This document shows positions 21,430 through 32,270 of a stretch of DNA of 64,000 nucleotides, piece after piece. Source of the stretch: Cladopsammia gracilis. Taxonomy: Eukaryota; Cnidaria; Anthozoa; Scleractinia; Dendrophylliidae. The stretch spans positions 186,001 to 250,000 of the forward strand of contig JAJGOT010000194.1 of NCBI GenBank assembly GCA_022457155.1, given 5' to 3'. The first letter of the stretch is position 1. Every line of letters starts with the position of its first letter. Position numbers and translations under genes: made by a program. Below the pieces are notes generated by a model. That model made no database searches, was not told where the DNA came from, and saw nothing but the letters and a program-made list of their open reading frames with translations.

Positions 21430-22663
21430 TTACCTACTCTGGTGCGGAGAACAGTGCATGAAATGTCACGAAGCTCGTTCACGGCAAACTCTTCCGTCAC
21501 GCAAGTCGTTAGCCGAACAATTTAACGACATGAAATAACGATCTGGATTTTTCTTCCACGATTCTTAATTTTTTTTTATACCCTTTGGAAATACTGAAGT
21601 TGTTATTCTTTACTATTTCAGAGAGCTTCTGTATGAGCGAAGGATAGACGGCAGAAGTGAACAAATGTCCAGTTCTAGGTCTTCTAGTACAGTAGTGGAA
21701 GCAATTCGCGCGTTTAGTATATTTTAAAAAAAGATACGTTTCCTTCGGTGTTTGCATAAACATTTTATTTATCACTTCTTTGGTTTTGCCTCAAAACGTG
21801 CTTGTTTTTGGCCGTCATTTGATGTTTTCGATTCCGTCGGTCCAAAGTAACACAACTACCGAACTGAGACCTAAATCAAAAGCGAGTGCAATTTTTCAAA
21901 ATTTGCATGCACTGTTCTCCGCACCAGAGTAAGGTAAGGGAAACTTTTGCAAACTTTATTCAGTAAACTGTTTTGGTCAAACAGGGAAAAGGCTGAAACC
22001 TACAAGTGATTATAACTGACAACACCAGGGATGCCGTTTTTTAAAAAATCGAAAACTGAATACAATTATTCTGCTTCCAGACGCGCTGTCTAGCCGTGTC
22101 TGTTCGATTATTTTAATATCTCTTTTCAGTAAAATATCGTTTATAGTTATTCTTTGCTTATGCATAAACTCTGAAATAGAAAAAAAAAAAAATTTCAGAG
22201 TGTTTGTAAATCGGCGGTGAAACTGAGAATTTATCGTGGATCGGCAAAAGCCACCGACTCGTTTCGTGATCGAAACCTTTCAGCTAATTACTCTTGTGGT
22301 TTGTTGCAGTTACTTCTCGAATCTGATTGGTCGCAGAACAATAAACATTCCAGAAATAATTTTAGGCGTTCACGGTTTAATGGGTTCACTGTAATGCAAA
22401 ATAGCCGCTGCGTGAAAAGGTCAGACAAAAAATTATAAACCTACTATGTGAGACATAAAAATTCGCTATTTTATATTAACCTTTATTGGATATTTTAATT
22501 TTAATTTTTTGATAATTTGTTACCCGCGACTTTTACCCGCACCCGCACCTATTACCCGCACCCGCGACTTTCAGTCGCGACTCGCGACTTTGAGTCGCGA
22601 CTCGCGACCCGCGACAAAAAGTTACACTCTCCCTGAGGAAAAAGGAGGGACTGCTCGTAGTCT

Positions 22664-22950
22664 AATCACGCGCGTATGTTGTTTTCAAGATGACGGGAAG
22701 AATATATCCACCACAGATTTCTGTTGTGTGCTACGGTGTAAATCTCATCAAAGATATAAAAGACACTTCATCACGATAAATATCAGCCTTTCATTTTATT
22801 TGTTTATGGGAGAATGTCTTCATTCCTCGCGAAGCGAGGGCCGAAAGCCCGAGCGTAGCGAGTTTATAAAATGTCAGAAAACAGCAAACTGATCCTTACG
22901 GCAAGGCGATGAAGGAGTAAATAAAAGAATAAAACAAAATTTATATTTAA
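22664..22950. other. Spacer between palindrome and Penelope element
   Basis: No gene seen. A small hairpin-like stretch (CGCGAAGCGAGGGC...GAGCGTAGCGAG) lies at 22,829-22,861. Confidence 0.4.
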
Positions 22951-22955
22951 ACGAA

Positions 22956-23001
22956 TTTGCCCAATATTTCGGTTTGAAAACAAACCTTCTTCAGGGGCTA
23001 A
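22956..23001 (-). ncRNA. Hammerhead-ribozyme-like motif in Penelope 3' tail
   Basis: Read on the minus strand, the order is GCCC, CTGAAGA (fits the CUGANGA core), A, GGTTTG-TTTT-CAAACC (a 6-bp stem II with a U4 loop), GAAA, then TATT with a self-complementary AUAU as a minimal stem III, and GGGC. The last can pair with the leading GCCC as stem I. One extra A sits between the core and stem II. Hammerheads with tiny stem III that work as dimers have been described for Penelope-like elements. Activity is not shown. Confidence 0.5.
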
Positions 23002-23142
23002 CAGAAAAATGAAAAATGAAGTTAAAACTAAAAGTTCGTTACAAATAAGAGTTTGAAATTATGAAAATAAAAACAATAGATTATTATTGGTGCAGGAGAC
23101 TAGGTGTCGTATGTCAATGAGTTTCGTCACGTCTATTTATTC

Positions 23143-25161
23143 CTAGAGGAGATAACGTTTTCCCTTGTGTATCAAATGAGCCTCTCTCGCCTTTCTCACT
23201 GCGTCACGATTGCTGCGTATGAGTTCAAGTGGGATTAGAAGAACATCATTGATTGAATGTCCAGCTTGATTGAAATGTAGGGAGACAGGAGTGGGATCGT
23301 TGAGTTGATGATGGTTTATGATGGAACGGCGGTGTTCTCCAAATCGTTCATTAAGTTGCCGTTTGGTCTCTCCGATGTATTGGCATTTACATTTCTTACA
23401 TTCAATCAAGTAAATAAGATTTTTGGATTTGCAGGATAAGTTGTCGGTGATTTTTCTTTGTTCATTGGTTGCGGTAAAAATGTAATTTGTTTGGCTTTCT
23501 TGGAGAAAAGGACAGGTGAGGCAACGTGGATGGTTGCATCTATAAACTCCGGCAGGTTGTTGCGCGTGAGGTGTATTATTGTGGAGCGTGGAATGTACCA
23601 AAAGGTCACGAAGGCTTGCGTGACGTCTGTAAGCAGTAACTGGAGGCACAGGGAAGGCGTCTTTGCAGTTAGGGGAGGATTGAAGGATGTTAAGGTGTTT
23701 TTTTAGGACTGAAGATATTTTACGAAGAGCAGGGTTGAAGGTTATAACAAATGGCGTGCGATCTGTTGTGGAATTTGTGTGTTCCTGTTGCTTGAGTGTT
23801 TCGTGCCGTGGGATGGCGCGGACTCTGGTTACGGCTCTTTGTAGGGAGGGTCGGCTGTACCCTCGTTTTATAAGATAATTAACAAGTTCTTTGCTACGTT
23901 GATCAAAGAAGGTGTCGGTGGAACATATGCGGCGTATTCGGAGAAGGAGGCTGAATGGGATAGTTTTCTTGGTGTGGTTAGGGTGACAGGAAGACTTGAG
24001 AAGGTACTGATGTTTGTCAGTGGGTTTTGTATGTAGATCTGTGTGGATTTGGTTGTTGCTGAGGTGTACCAGTACATCTAGGAAGGGTAGGGACTGATGC
24101 AAAGAAACTGAATATTCATGGGTAAACTTGATGTTGGAGTGGATGGAATTTAAGTATCCGATGAAGGTTTTAAGTTTCTCCTCTCCTTCTGTCCAAACCA
24201 TGAAGATGTCGTCTATGAATCTACGCCAGACGAAGGGTTTGAAAGGGGCGTTGTCAATTACGTGTTGTTCAAATTTGCCCATGAATAAGTTTGCGTATGA
24301 GGGTGCCATACGAGTTCCCATTGCAGTTCCGTGAATTTGTAAGAAATGCTCATTGTTGAAGGAAAAATTGTTCATGCCAAGTATCATTCTAATGAGGTCA
24401 CAGATGCGTTCAGTAGGTAGTGTTTTGTTTTGACGGGTGTTAAGGAAATGGCGGCAAGCTTCAATGCCTTCGTTGTGAGGAATGTTAGTGTATAGTGAAG
24501 AGACATCAAGGGTGACAAGAATGGCGTTGTCCGGTAGAGGTCCCATTTGTTCAAGTTGAAGAAGAAAGTGTGTAGTATCTTTGATGTAAGAGGGAAGAGA
24601 CTGTACGAGGGATTTGAGGTGGTGGTCGACAAATTCAGAAATTCGCTCTGTAGGATGGCCATTGCTAGATATAATAGGGCGTCCAGGGTTGCCTTTTTTA
24701 TGGATTTTAGGTAGAATGTAGAAGCGACCAGCCTTAGGGTCGGGATTAGAAGTGGGGTATTTGAATGTGTCATCGTCGATTAAATCATCTTTGTGTAGGC
24801 GGTAAAGGTATTCTTTGACACGTTCCTGTATTCTTTTTGTTAAGTCAGTACGTTGTTTCTGGTAGTATTTAGGGTCGTTGAGTTGTCTATAACATTCATT
24901 GATATACCAAGAGTAATCCATTACCACGGTTCCTGAGCCCTTATCTGCTGGTTTAATCACTATATCTGAACGTCTACAACTGGGAGATCCGGCACCACTC
25001 AACGGTTTGTCGCTGTGGTCTTGCTGATATTTTATATTATAAAATGTCGCGCGTGGGGATCGCGCGTGGATCGCAGTCGGGCGATATTTGCGTGAATGCG
25101 TGATGGAAATAATGCAGTTTATATAAAGTTGCCTAGCAACAAAACCGAGACAAAGCTCCAC
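23143..25161 (-). CDS. Penelope-like element reverse transcriptase with GIY-YIG endonuclease
   Basis: A single 672-codon frame. The conserved RT starts at about residue 65 (IVIKPADKGSGTVVM). It includes KIHKKGNPGRPIIS (152-165), LDVSSLYTNIPHNEG (218-232), GTAMGTRMAPSYANL (278-292) and the catalytic FIDDIF (315-320), where Penelope RTs carry DD. A cysteine cluster (CNHPRCLTC, 542-550) precedes the GIY-YIG nuclease, with LIYLIEC (582-588), YIGETKRQLNERFGEH (595-610) and a conserved N621. Residues 1-60 come from GC-rich, TATA-containing sequence and do not look like the usual N-terminal domain, so the element is probably 5'-truncated or the real start is later. The frame is otherwise intact. Confidence 0.9.
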   Translation of the reverse strand: MELCLGFVARQLYINCIISITHSRKYRPTAIHARSPRATFYNIKYQQDHSDKPLSGAGSPSCRRSDIVIKPADKGSGTVVMDYSWYINECYRQLNDPKYYQKQRTDLTKRIQERVKEYLYRLHKDDLIDDDTFKYPTSNPDPKAGRFYILPKIHKKGNPGRPIISSNGHPTERISEFVDHHLKSLVQSLPSYIKDTTHFLLQLEQMGPLPDNAILVTLDVSSLYTNIPHNEGIEACRHFLNTRQNKTLPTERICDLIRMILGMNNFSFNNEHFLQIHGTAMGTRMAPSYANLFMGKFEQHVIDNAPFKPFVWRRFIDDIFMVWTEGEEKLKTFIGYLNSIHSNIKFTHEYSVSLHQSLPFLDVLVHLSNNQIHTDLHTKPTDKHQYLLKSSCHPNHTKKTIPFSLLLRIRRICSTDTFFDQRSKELVNYLIKRGYSRPSLQRAVTRVRAIPRHETLKQQEHTNSTTDRTPFVITFNPALRKISSVLKKHLNILQSSPNCKDAFPVPPVTAYRRHASLRDLLVHSTLHNNTPHAQQPAGVYRCNHPRCLTCPFLQESQTNYIFTATNEQRKITDNLSCKSKNLIYLIECKKCKCQYIGETKRQLNERFGEHRRSIINHHQLNDPTPVSLHFNQAGHSINDVLLIPLELIRSNRDAVRKAREAHLIHKGKRYLL

Positions 25162-25184
25162 GCCTGGTCAGCTGTCGCGCGAAA

Positions 25185-25375
25185 AAGAGGGCCTAACATA
25201 GGGTTGGCGGGATGCGGGATAAGCCTTTTTTCGATGCCGGGATGCGAGATGAAAGAAAATTTGAAGGCGGGATGCGGGATGGTCAGAGGTAGGCGGGAAG
25301 CGGGAAGTTAGTCATTTTCATGGCGGGACGCGGGAATTCTTGATTTTTCCGGGTGGGAAACGGGATGGATGACGA
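25185..25375 (+). repeat. GCGGGATGCGGGA repeat, left copy
   Basis: Irregular units of GGCGGGATGCGGGAT alternate with short T-rich pieces. The same kind of sequence recurs in the same orientation at 27,340-27,435. The two copies may be the ends of one element split by the material between them. Confidence 0.6.
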
Positions 25376-25503
25376 CAATGCACTCGCCGGATATTTCACG
25401 ATTCCGCGAAGAAAGACAAGTCTGGATGTTTACATAAGTGAGTTTTTAAACCGGCGTTTTTCTATCCTGTCTTTCCTTTGAAAACATTTCAGAAGTCCTG
25501 ATC

Positions 25504-25676
25504 AGGGGCGCTCCTGGCCAGTTTTTACCAGTAAGCCAGGGGGCACAAGTTGAAAAAAGAAAAGGTTAATGTAGCATAATATACGGAAAGACATCGCGTT
25601 GTCATTTTGTGGCTGATAAATTTTAAAAAAACTTGTAAGCCAGTGCTTACTTGGCCTACAGGCAGGTACCCCCCTG
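25504..25676. mobile_element. Short hAT-like MITE (tentative)
   Basis: Begins CAGGGGCGCTCC and ends GGTACCCCCCTG, which are imperfect inverted ends resembling the CAGGGGCG termini of hAT elements. No clear 8-bp duplication, so this is weak. Confidence 0.3.
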
Positions 25677-26048
25677 CCATGCCAATAAGCAGACACAAGT
25701 ACACTTACAACTCTGAACAATTTTCAGCTATATTTCAGTTTACATGCTAGAGGGATGAGAGGCCAGCCTTAAGCGATAAGCACTAAAGTTCAAACATTTG
25801 CGACTGCTCTCGTTCGACCGCTAATTTGTTTGCATTCTCATCATCTTCTGCCGTTTTAATCGAACTTGAATTCGCGTCAACCCTAAATGATTCTTGCCGC
25901 CATATATGGATGATAGTATCTGCTTTTTTGCATTCAAGGGCCGAGGAATGGACGCAACAAACAAAACGTCACTAAGAAAGGCAAACCTTGCAGAAAAACT
26001 GACACACCACAAGTCATCCACACAAACGCGGCGGGTAACTGAGTTTCA

Positions 26049-26776
<728 letters not shown>

Positions 26777-26939
26777 CTCTTTTGAGATAACACGCAACAC
26801 TGAAATTCCACCTCTGGAGTCCACTGAAATTCCTATTTATTTATATAGAGATTGTGAATTGCAAAACTTGCAAAAGTTGCCTTGCAGAAAAAAATGAGTT
26901 TAGTTTTACCATATATTTTATTTTTCCACAAAAATACGT

Positions 26940-27065
26940 ATTCCACATTTTCCCCACTCCTCATTTGCCACACTCCTCATTTTTCGGCATACTCCGCGTT
27001 TTCTACACTCCGCGTTTTTCACACTCCGCACTCTTTACTCCTCACTCCGCACCCCGCATATTCCA
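26940..27065 (+). repeat. 'ACACTCCGCGTTTTTC' minisatellite
   Basis: About eight short variants of CACTCC(G/T)C(A/G)TTTTTC occur in a row. Two frames stay open through it and are not genes. Confidence 0.7.
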
Positions 27066-27339
27066 TACAACCTTCCCTATCAGATTTCGTGGGTAACCCC
27101 TATGTAGTTGGCATTTGAAATTTTGAAGTTTTGTCTGATGGAGGGCCTTCTTCATGGTCCACGAGCTGTTCTCCGATAAAGAACTTTTATTTGGCTCCTC
27201 AACACTTACTCAAAAGCGGACAAATTTACCAAACTAAACTGACTGCTGCTGTTTACCGCAAACAAACACCGAGGTTGTAATGCATTAGCCCGCGGAAATC
27301 GCATCTCGTCCGGAAAAACTGCGACTTGTCTTGCAAAAA

Positions 27340-27440
27340 ATGTATTTTGGAAGCGGGATCGGGATGACATGTTCGAAGCAAGCGGGATGGCGGGATGAAA
27401 GAAAAAACAGTGGCGGGAAGCGGGATTGGGAAAGCCTATT
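27340..27440 (+). repeat. GCGGGATGCGGGA repeat, right copy
   Basis: GCGGGATGGCGGGATGAAAG and similar units, same orientation as 25,185-25,375. Confidence 0.55.
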
Positions 27441-27499
27441 TTAGACCCTCGAAAAAGGGTACTTTGTGACTGCAGTCGAATGCGAACGGAACATCTAAG

Positions 27500-27772
27500 G
27501 GACGATGTTAAATCTTTAGACTCTGTTAAAGTCTTTGCTAAAGTCTTTGGGAAAAGACTTGCTAACTTACTTCTTTCTAATTAGTTTGAATTTGTAAATA
27601 GTCAATTCAATTCATTGTATTTTTTCATTCTTTCTTATTGTATTTTACTTCTTTTTTTTTTTTAATGTGTAGTTATTACTTTAGTCATTTAGTCATTTAT
27701 TTGTTATTTTAGCAATTTTTATAATTTTGTAACTGAAAAACCCTTGTAGGGAGTTACAATAAAGTATGTATG

Positions 27773-27801
<29 letters not shown>
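27500..27801 (+). mobile_element. LINE 3' end with (TATG)n tail
   Basis: A 3' UTR ending GGGAGTTACAATAAAG runs into (TATG)n at 27,764-27,801, the layout of CR1/L2-type LINEs. Coding sequence is too short or decayed to identify the clade. Confidence 0.65.
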
Positions 27802-27803
<2 letters not shown>

Positions 27804-27904
27804 CAGCGGTAATCCAAAAAAACAAGTTGCGGGTGGCGCTTTCGTCACCAGCAGGAGGTCACCAGGGTTGGCCATCGTGACGTCACCGTAAGCCGAATTC
27901 GCCG

Positions 27905-28255
27905 TGTAACGCGTGTAACAGTGTTACATGGAAAAGGTCTAGAATTTTCGTCCCTAAATCGGGCAGCATATGTGAAATCGGCACTCTCAAACCCCACGGA
28001 ATCAACGAACGCTTTTCATTCAACTAATTTACATTTGTTTTTTCCACCAATAGCGAAACTCCACCTACTATCTGAAACCACACACTACCCACAATCCCTT
28101 GATTCGCTCCGACGAAGGGCTAGCGCTCGAAACGTCAGCTTTCTCGAATCTTTTAACGGTGGCTAATTTACCTTATCGACTCAGTCGATAAAACCAAATT
28201 CTTGTGCTTCACCCCCACCGACGCAGCACCACAGTTTCTCTAGAAACTAACCCCA
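27905..28255 (+). mobile_element. Penelope-like 3' tail fragment
   Basis: Contains the hammerhead-like motif at 28,105-28,141 followed by a tail whose last 85 bp recur at 4805-4896. The 81-codon frame over 27,921-28,166 does not resemble Penelope RT or GIY-YIG and is probably chance. Confidence 0.6.
28105..28141 (+). ncRNA. Hammerhead-like motif, decayed core
   Basis: Order: GCT, CCGACGA (one change from CUGANGA at the U4 position), A, GGGC/CGCTC weak stem II, GAAA, CGTC with self-complementary ACGU, and AGC pairing with the leading GCT. Same architecture as the minus-strand motif at 22,956-23,001, including the extra A. The core change suggests loss of activity. Confidence 0.4.
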
Positions 28256-28459
28256 TTCAAGTGCAGAGAAGCACGAGCCAAAGGCGAGTGCTTCTCGCAC
28301 TTCTCGAGTGTTCTTAAAAATTCCCAAGTGCTTATATAACTCAACAATGCTCGAGGAACAAGTTTTTTATTTCTTTTATAAAATAAAACGCGGTTATGAT
28401 TAACCTTACGTCACGCGCGTGTTTATCGAGTTGTAATGAACTCGGTTTAACCAATCATA

Positions 28460-28604
28460 GCGCGCGCATTTCCTTGAGTTTTTTTGGTTTTTCTCTTCTA
28501 TATCTGTAATCTAGTTTTATTTTTAAATTATTTTCTTTTTTCCTTTTCTGTAAAGATGCGAGTTGAATAAAAAATATTGTATTGTATTGTATTGTATTGT
28601 ATTG
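28460..28604 (+). mobile_element. LINE 3' UTR with (ATTGT)n tail
   Basis: An AT-rich stretch ends GAGTTGAATAAAAAATATTG and then five ATTGT units (28,577-28,604). A host repeat with GAAGCACG-type sequence resumes on both sides, so this is a nested insertion. Confidence 0.55.
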
Positions 28605-28609
28605 AGCAT

Positions 28610-29842
28610 TTTATAAAGGAATAATGAAGCACGCTCGCGCTATTAAATTTGATTACGTGAAAATTCTACCTATGTTATAAAAAACTTTAGTGTAAAAAAG
28701 CGGAATTGGAAACAAAGAGATGAAAAGACCAAAGGTATGTGTTAAGTAATTATTATGATGTCTAAAAATACAATATATTTTAAAAAGCAACAGATTGAAG
28801 GCACAGGAACAAACAAAATTTGGAGATCGATCAATTGAAAACGCGATTGAATTATGAAAGTTTGTGCACTTTCGTGAACGATATCTGGAGAATACAACAT
28901 TTTTTAACACCGATAGAAGAATATGACCTTGATATAGTTTAAAACGTTCGGAAGGCGATGAAAATGAATCATTTGAAACCTTCATAAAAATGATCAGTGG
29001 GTTTAAACCCATTTCTTTGTTAAAAGATTGCGTGTTGGACCTCCAAATTGCGTGACACCCGCCAAATATGAAGCAACAATGATCTATAAATGCAGTCTAA
29101 AATGCTCCGTTACAAAGAAACTAGAACTATAGAGTCATGTCCTGAGTTCGGAAGTAAACAATGGGCCATGGAATTTGCTTTCTTTGATAACGTGTGCGCA
29201 AAAACTGTCAAAAGTTTTAAGATTTTCCTCTGCGAGGCCAAGCGGCTGACGCAAGCTTCCCGCAAAATACTTCAGTTAGTGTGTACCGTTTGCAAGCTGG
29301 TCTGTGATTGGCCAAGGGATAATTTCCGGTGGTCGAGGTGGTTAACCAATCGGCATGCAACGTAACGCTGCCGAGGTCACGTTACACGTAATAACCTTTG
29401 TATCGTTATATTATCGCGTCGCGTTGAGTTTGTCAATTGACTTGAGTTCACTGAGAGTTTTCCGTTTTGTTTTCTCGCGTTCTTGGTGGCGGAGTGTTGT
29501 TTTCTGAGAGTTTACGCGCCCGCTGTATTAGACAGATAATAATAATAAAATAATCACTTTATTTAAGTGTCAAAGGTATTTAGCGCGCGAGCACTAATTG
29601 GGGACACTAAATATAGAAACAAATATTGCAAATAGAACATAACACGTTAAAAATCCCAACTGGCAGGAGGCAAACCAGTTGGCTATTTTACAATACATTA
29701 CAGTGCCACGAGGAATATTTTTCTGGTCGAAGCCGCCCAACTGCAAGAAGTGTCAATTGCATAGTCGCTCACGTTGAATTGCAGTTTCTTCTCTGCGTTT
29801 TGCAGAACGTCTCTCTCAAAAAGTAATGGACTTGTGATTAAT
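28610..29842. other. Intergenic, no gene recognised
   Basis: No supported exon or repeat structure. Short frames at 28.65-29.01 kb (minus) and 29.09-29.37 kb (plus) have no recognisable domain. Confidence 0.4.
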
Positions 29843-29929
29843 AGACCTTTACAAGGTTAACGCCGCCATTTTGCCGGGGGTGCAAAACTACTGGGGCGAG
29901 CGCGCGGCCAAACAATAAAATGCAAATGG
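29843..29929 (+). repeat. Left TIR of the ISL2EU element
   Basis: 87 bp, matched by the reverse complement of 34364-34449. Includes a GCCGCCATTTTG motif that could also serve as promoter sequence for the first gene. Confidence 0.9.
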
Positions 29930-30076
29930 CTGACTCATCGAGTTGCAATTATCTGCGAACAAATATCAAAATATCTTAATCTAGGATCAACACACGTCTA
30001 CTGAAACTGTTAGTTTGAAATCCTTTTCTATTTTTGCCGCTACCACTCCGGTAGAGCGGCCAAAAAATTATTTGTG

Positions 30077-32185
30077 ATGCCTCGACAAGCAGAGGAAGTT
30101 CTTGAATACGACGACTTCCTCGGTTGGACTGTTTCCTCGTTAAAGGATTTTCTTTCGCTACGGGGACTCAAGCAAACGGGCAGAAAGTCTGAGCTGATCG
30201 CTAGAGCGTTTGGAGCCTACGAACTCAACGTGCCTGTGAAGTTTTCTCAGGAGCAAATTTATCAGCAGATAAAAGACGAATATTCAAGGAGGTTGACTAA
30301 AAATGAAATTAAGAGTGATCCAAACATGTTACCGAGTGACGCTTGGATTGACGACGTGAAGGAATGGCCAGAAGTCGATGATGGCAAATTGTTCAGTTAT
30401 ATTTTGAGGACTAAAGCCGTAGATGTCGACTATATTGGAAAATACAAGGATCAGAAGGCCTATTCATATTGGATGAGTGGCTTTGTAGACACAGTGTTCT
30501 TTTCTAAATGCCCTATTAACAGCAAGCATGTGTTGTTGAAAGGCTCTGTATCCCCCTCACAAAAAATTCGTGATGACCCGCATAAGGTCTGGGTTTGTTT
30601 AGAGGGCACAAAAAGTGAATACAAAATCTTAACCTCTTGGTGTACATGTACAGCAGGTACTGCTGAAGTTTGCAATCATGTTATAGCTTTGCTATATAAA
30701 GTAAATTTTGCACATAAGAAAGCTTACATATCGCCTGCATGTACAAGCGTTCCACAAGGATGGAACAAAGGAACTAGAAAGGATGTAGTTCCAACTCAAA
30801 TCAAAAACCTTGTCTTTCGTAAAGACAAAAAGACTCGGGAGGACAGTCCCAAAGAACAGGCAGCCAATTTAACTTTAAAGAACAACTTTGACCCACGAAA
30901 GCCCCAGGATAGGCAGCTGACCAATGAAAGGGTGTCAGCTCTTATCAATGGAGTAATTGAGAATGTCCCATCTGCTTGTTTACTTCACTCTATCGAGCAC
31001 ACTAAAGATGACGGCCTACCCGAACCTCTTCCTCAGAGAGCCCTTAGCTTCATGTCATCCCAGGAAATGAAAGGAAAACCATTGGAACATACTGCTCCAC
31101 TCTTCTTAAAAGAATGTCAGATGACGAGTGACCAAGTGAAAAGGGTGGAAACTGAAACTCGTGGCCAGAGTAACAATGACTCTTGGCATCAACAAAGAGT
31201 TGGGAGAGTGACTGCGTCAAATTTTCATAAATTTCACACCAAGGCTCAAACAATCATCAACAGAAAAAGTGACAATGACAAAAAACCCATTTACAGTTCA
31301 ATGGTGTCAAGCCTGTTGAATAAAGAAGATGATGTCTCACATATGCCACAGATAAAGTGGGGGAATGCCCATGAAAAGGATGCCATAAAATCATTCATGT
31401 CAGATGTGGCCTCTCAACATGATGGTGGCCTACAGGGCTTTAGACAGTGTGGACTGTTTATCAAACCTGATTACCCCTTCCTTGCGGGCTCCCCGGACGG
31501 CCTGTTTTTTTGCCATTGTTGTGGTCTGGCAACACTGGAAGCAAAATGTCCCTACAGTGTGAGAAATGAAAATATTCATGAAAAGAAGACATTTGACCGT
31601 GTGGAATTTCTTGAAGATTTTAATGGAAAGCCCCGCTTGAAACGCTCGCACAAATATTACACCCAAATGCAAGCTCAGATGTGGGTTTGTGGTGCCAATC
31701 ATGGCTTCTTTATTGTATGGACTCTGGGCAGCCAACCATTGTATGAACGAATAGAACTAGACTTGGAATTTTGTCTGAAAGTTGTGAACAATATCACTCT
31801 CTTTTACAAATCTTTTGTATTACCTTGCCTGTTAGGATACAGGGACATTTTTGAGTGCCCAAAGTGTGACAAGGTTATTTTGGAGAGTGATGAAGTAAGT
31901 GATTCTGAAAACGAAAACAGTGTATGCTGTGACAGCTGCAGCACTTGGTGGCATTTGCCATGTGCTGAACTCAGTGTGAATTCTGCAGATGCACTCGACG
32001 TTTGGGTTTGCCAGAGCTGCCTGGCTGATGCAGCAAACATACATGATGCTGGGGATGATGAACTTGACTTGAACTTACCTGAGGAAGAAGAACAAACTGA
32101 TAACTCAAGTACTGTAAATCGTGTCTGCCCAGTTTGTTGTCTTAAGAGTATCCCTGTGAATGGAGAACGTTTGCACAGTCTGTAA
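30077..32185 (+). CDS. ISL2EU accessory protein: SAP, SWIM, YqaJ nuclease, PHD finger
   Basis: The first ATG is at 30,077, giving 702 residues. Domains in order: a SAP-like DNA-binding helix pair (about 16-46), a SWIM zinc finger (C189-x-C191, C199-x-H201), and a YqaJ-type PD-(D/E)xK nuclease (about 368-590). The nuclease shows WHQQRVGRVTAS, WGNAHEKDA, the GSPDG turn with D474, LEAKC with E488 and K490, and the YYTQMQAQM helix. A PHD-type zinc finger follows (C594, C597, C617 or C618, C621, H626, C629, C645, C648). The protein probably processes DNA ends during transposition. Its C-terminus starts another finger (CPVCC) but stops early; see 32,163-32,270. Confidence 0.9.
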   Translation: MPRQAEEVLEYDDFLGWTVSSLKDFLSLRGLKQTGRKSELIARAFGAYELNVPVKFSQEQIYQQIKDEYSRRLTKNEIKSDPNMLPSDAWIDDVKEWPEVDDGKLFSYILRTKAVDVDYIGKYKDQKAYSYWMSGFVDTVFFSKCPINSKHVLLKGSVSPSQKIRDDPHKVWVCLEGTKSEYKILTSWCTCTAGTAEVCNHVIALLYKVNFAHKKAYISPACTSVPQGWNKGTRKDVVPTQIKNLVFRKDKKTREDSPKEQAANLTLKNNFDPRKPQDRQLTNERVSALINGVIENVPSACLLHSIEHTKDDGLPEPLPQRALSFMSSQEMKGKPLEHTAPLFLKECQMTSDQVKRVETETRGQSNNDSWHQQRVGRVTASNFHKFHTKAQTIINRKSDNDKKPIYSSMVSSLLNKEDDVSHMPQIKWGNAHEKDAIKSFMSDVASQHDGGLQGFRQCGLFIKPDYPFLAGSPDGLFFCHCCGLATLEAKCPYSVRNENIHEKKTFDRVEFLEDFNGKPRLKRSHKYYTQMQAQMWVCGANHGFFIVWTLGSQPLYERIELDLEFCLKVVNNITLFYKSFVLPCLLGYRDIFECPKCDKVILESDEVSDSENENSVCCDSCSTWWHLPCAELSVNSADALDVWVCQSCLADAANIHDAGDDELDLNLPEEEEQTDNSSTVNRVCPVCCLKSIPVNGERLHSL

Positions 32186-32270
32186 AAAACCTGTCCATGC
32201 TTGGTGCAGTAACCATGAGAACATAACAAGCTCTGCAGACCTAATTTGTAATTACTGCATTTCAGATTAA
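32163..32270 (+). pseudogene. Frameshifted C-terminal zinc finger of the ISL2EU protein
   Basis: Directly after the CPVCC half-finger the frame ends at 32,183-32,185. In the +1 frame from 32,169 the sequence continues VCTVCKKPVHAWCSNH and then ICNYC, up to a TAA at 32,268-32,270. Together the two frames supply a complete set of zinc ligands, so one extra base near 32,168 probably broke the gene, or the assembly has an error there. Confidence 0.7.

Larger units (their letters stand above)
20051..22663. mobile_element. 2.6-kb near-palindrome (long-TIR element)
   Basis: The right arm 21906-22629 (724 bp) is the inverted copy of 20427-21460 once a 300-bp insertion is removed from the left arm. 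An outer 34-bp pair (20051-20084 and 22630-22663) extends the symmetry. The unpaired centre, 21461-21905, has no coding frame. The left arm alone carries a nested foldback (20077-20234), a tandem duplication of its CG-rich end (20237-20426 against 20427-20590) and a G-tailed MITE (21126-21429). The CG-rich ends are built from TCGCGACT and GGGTGCGGGTAATA repeats. Arm divergence is only a few percent. Confidence 0.85.

Noticed and set aside
27921..28166. 81-codon frame as a Penelope protein
   Set aside because: No RT or GIY-YIG motif; the region is the non-coding tail with the hammerhead-like block.
30074..30076. GTG as start of the YqaJ protein
   Set aside because: An ATG follows directly at 30,077; GTG initiation is not expected in an animal.
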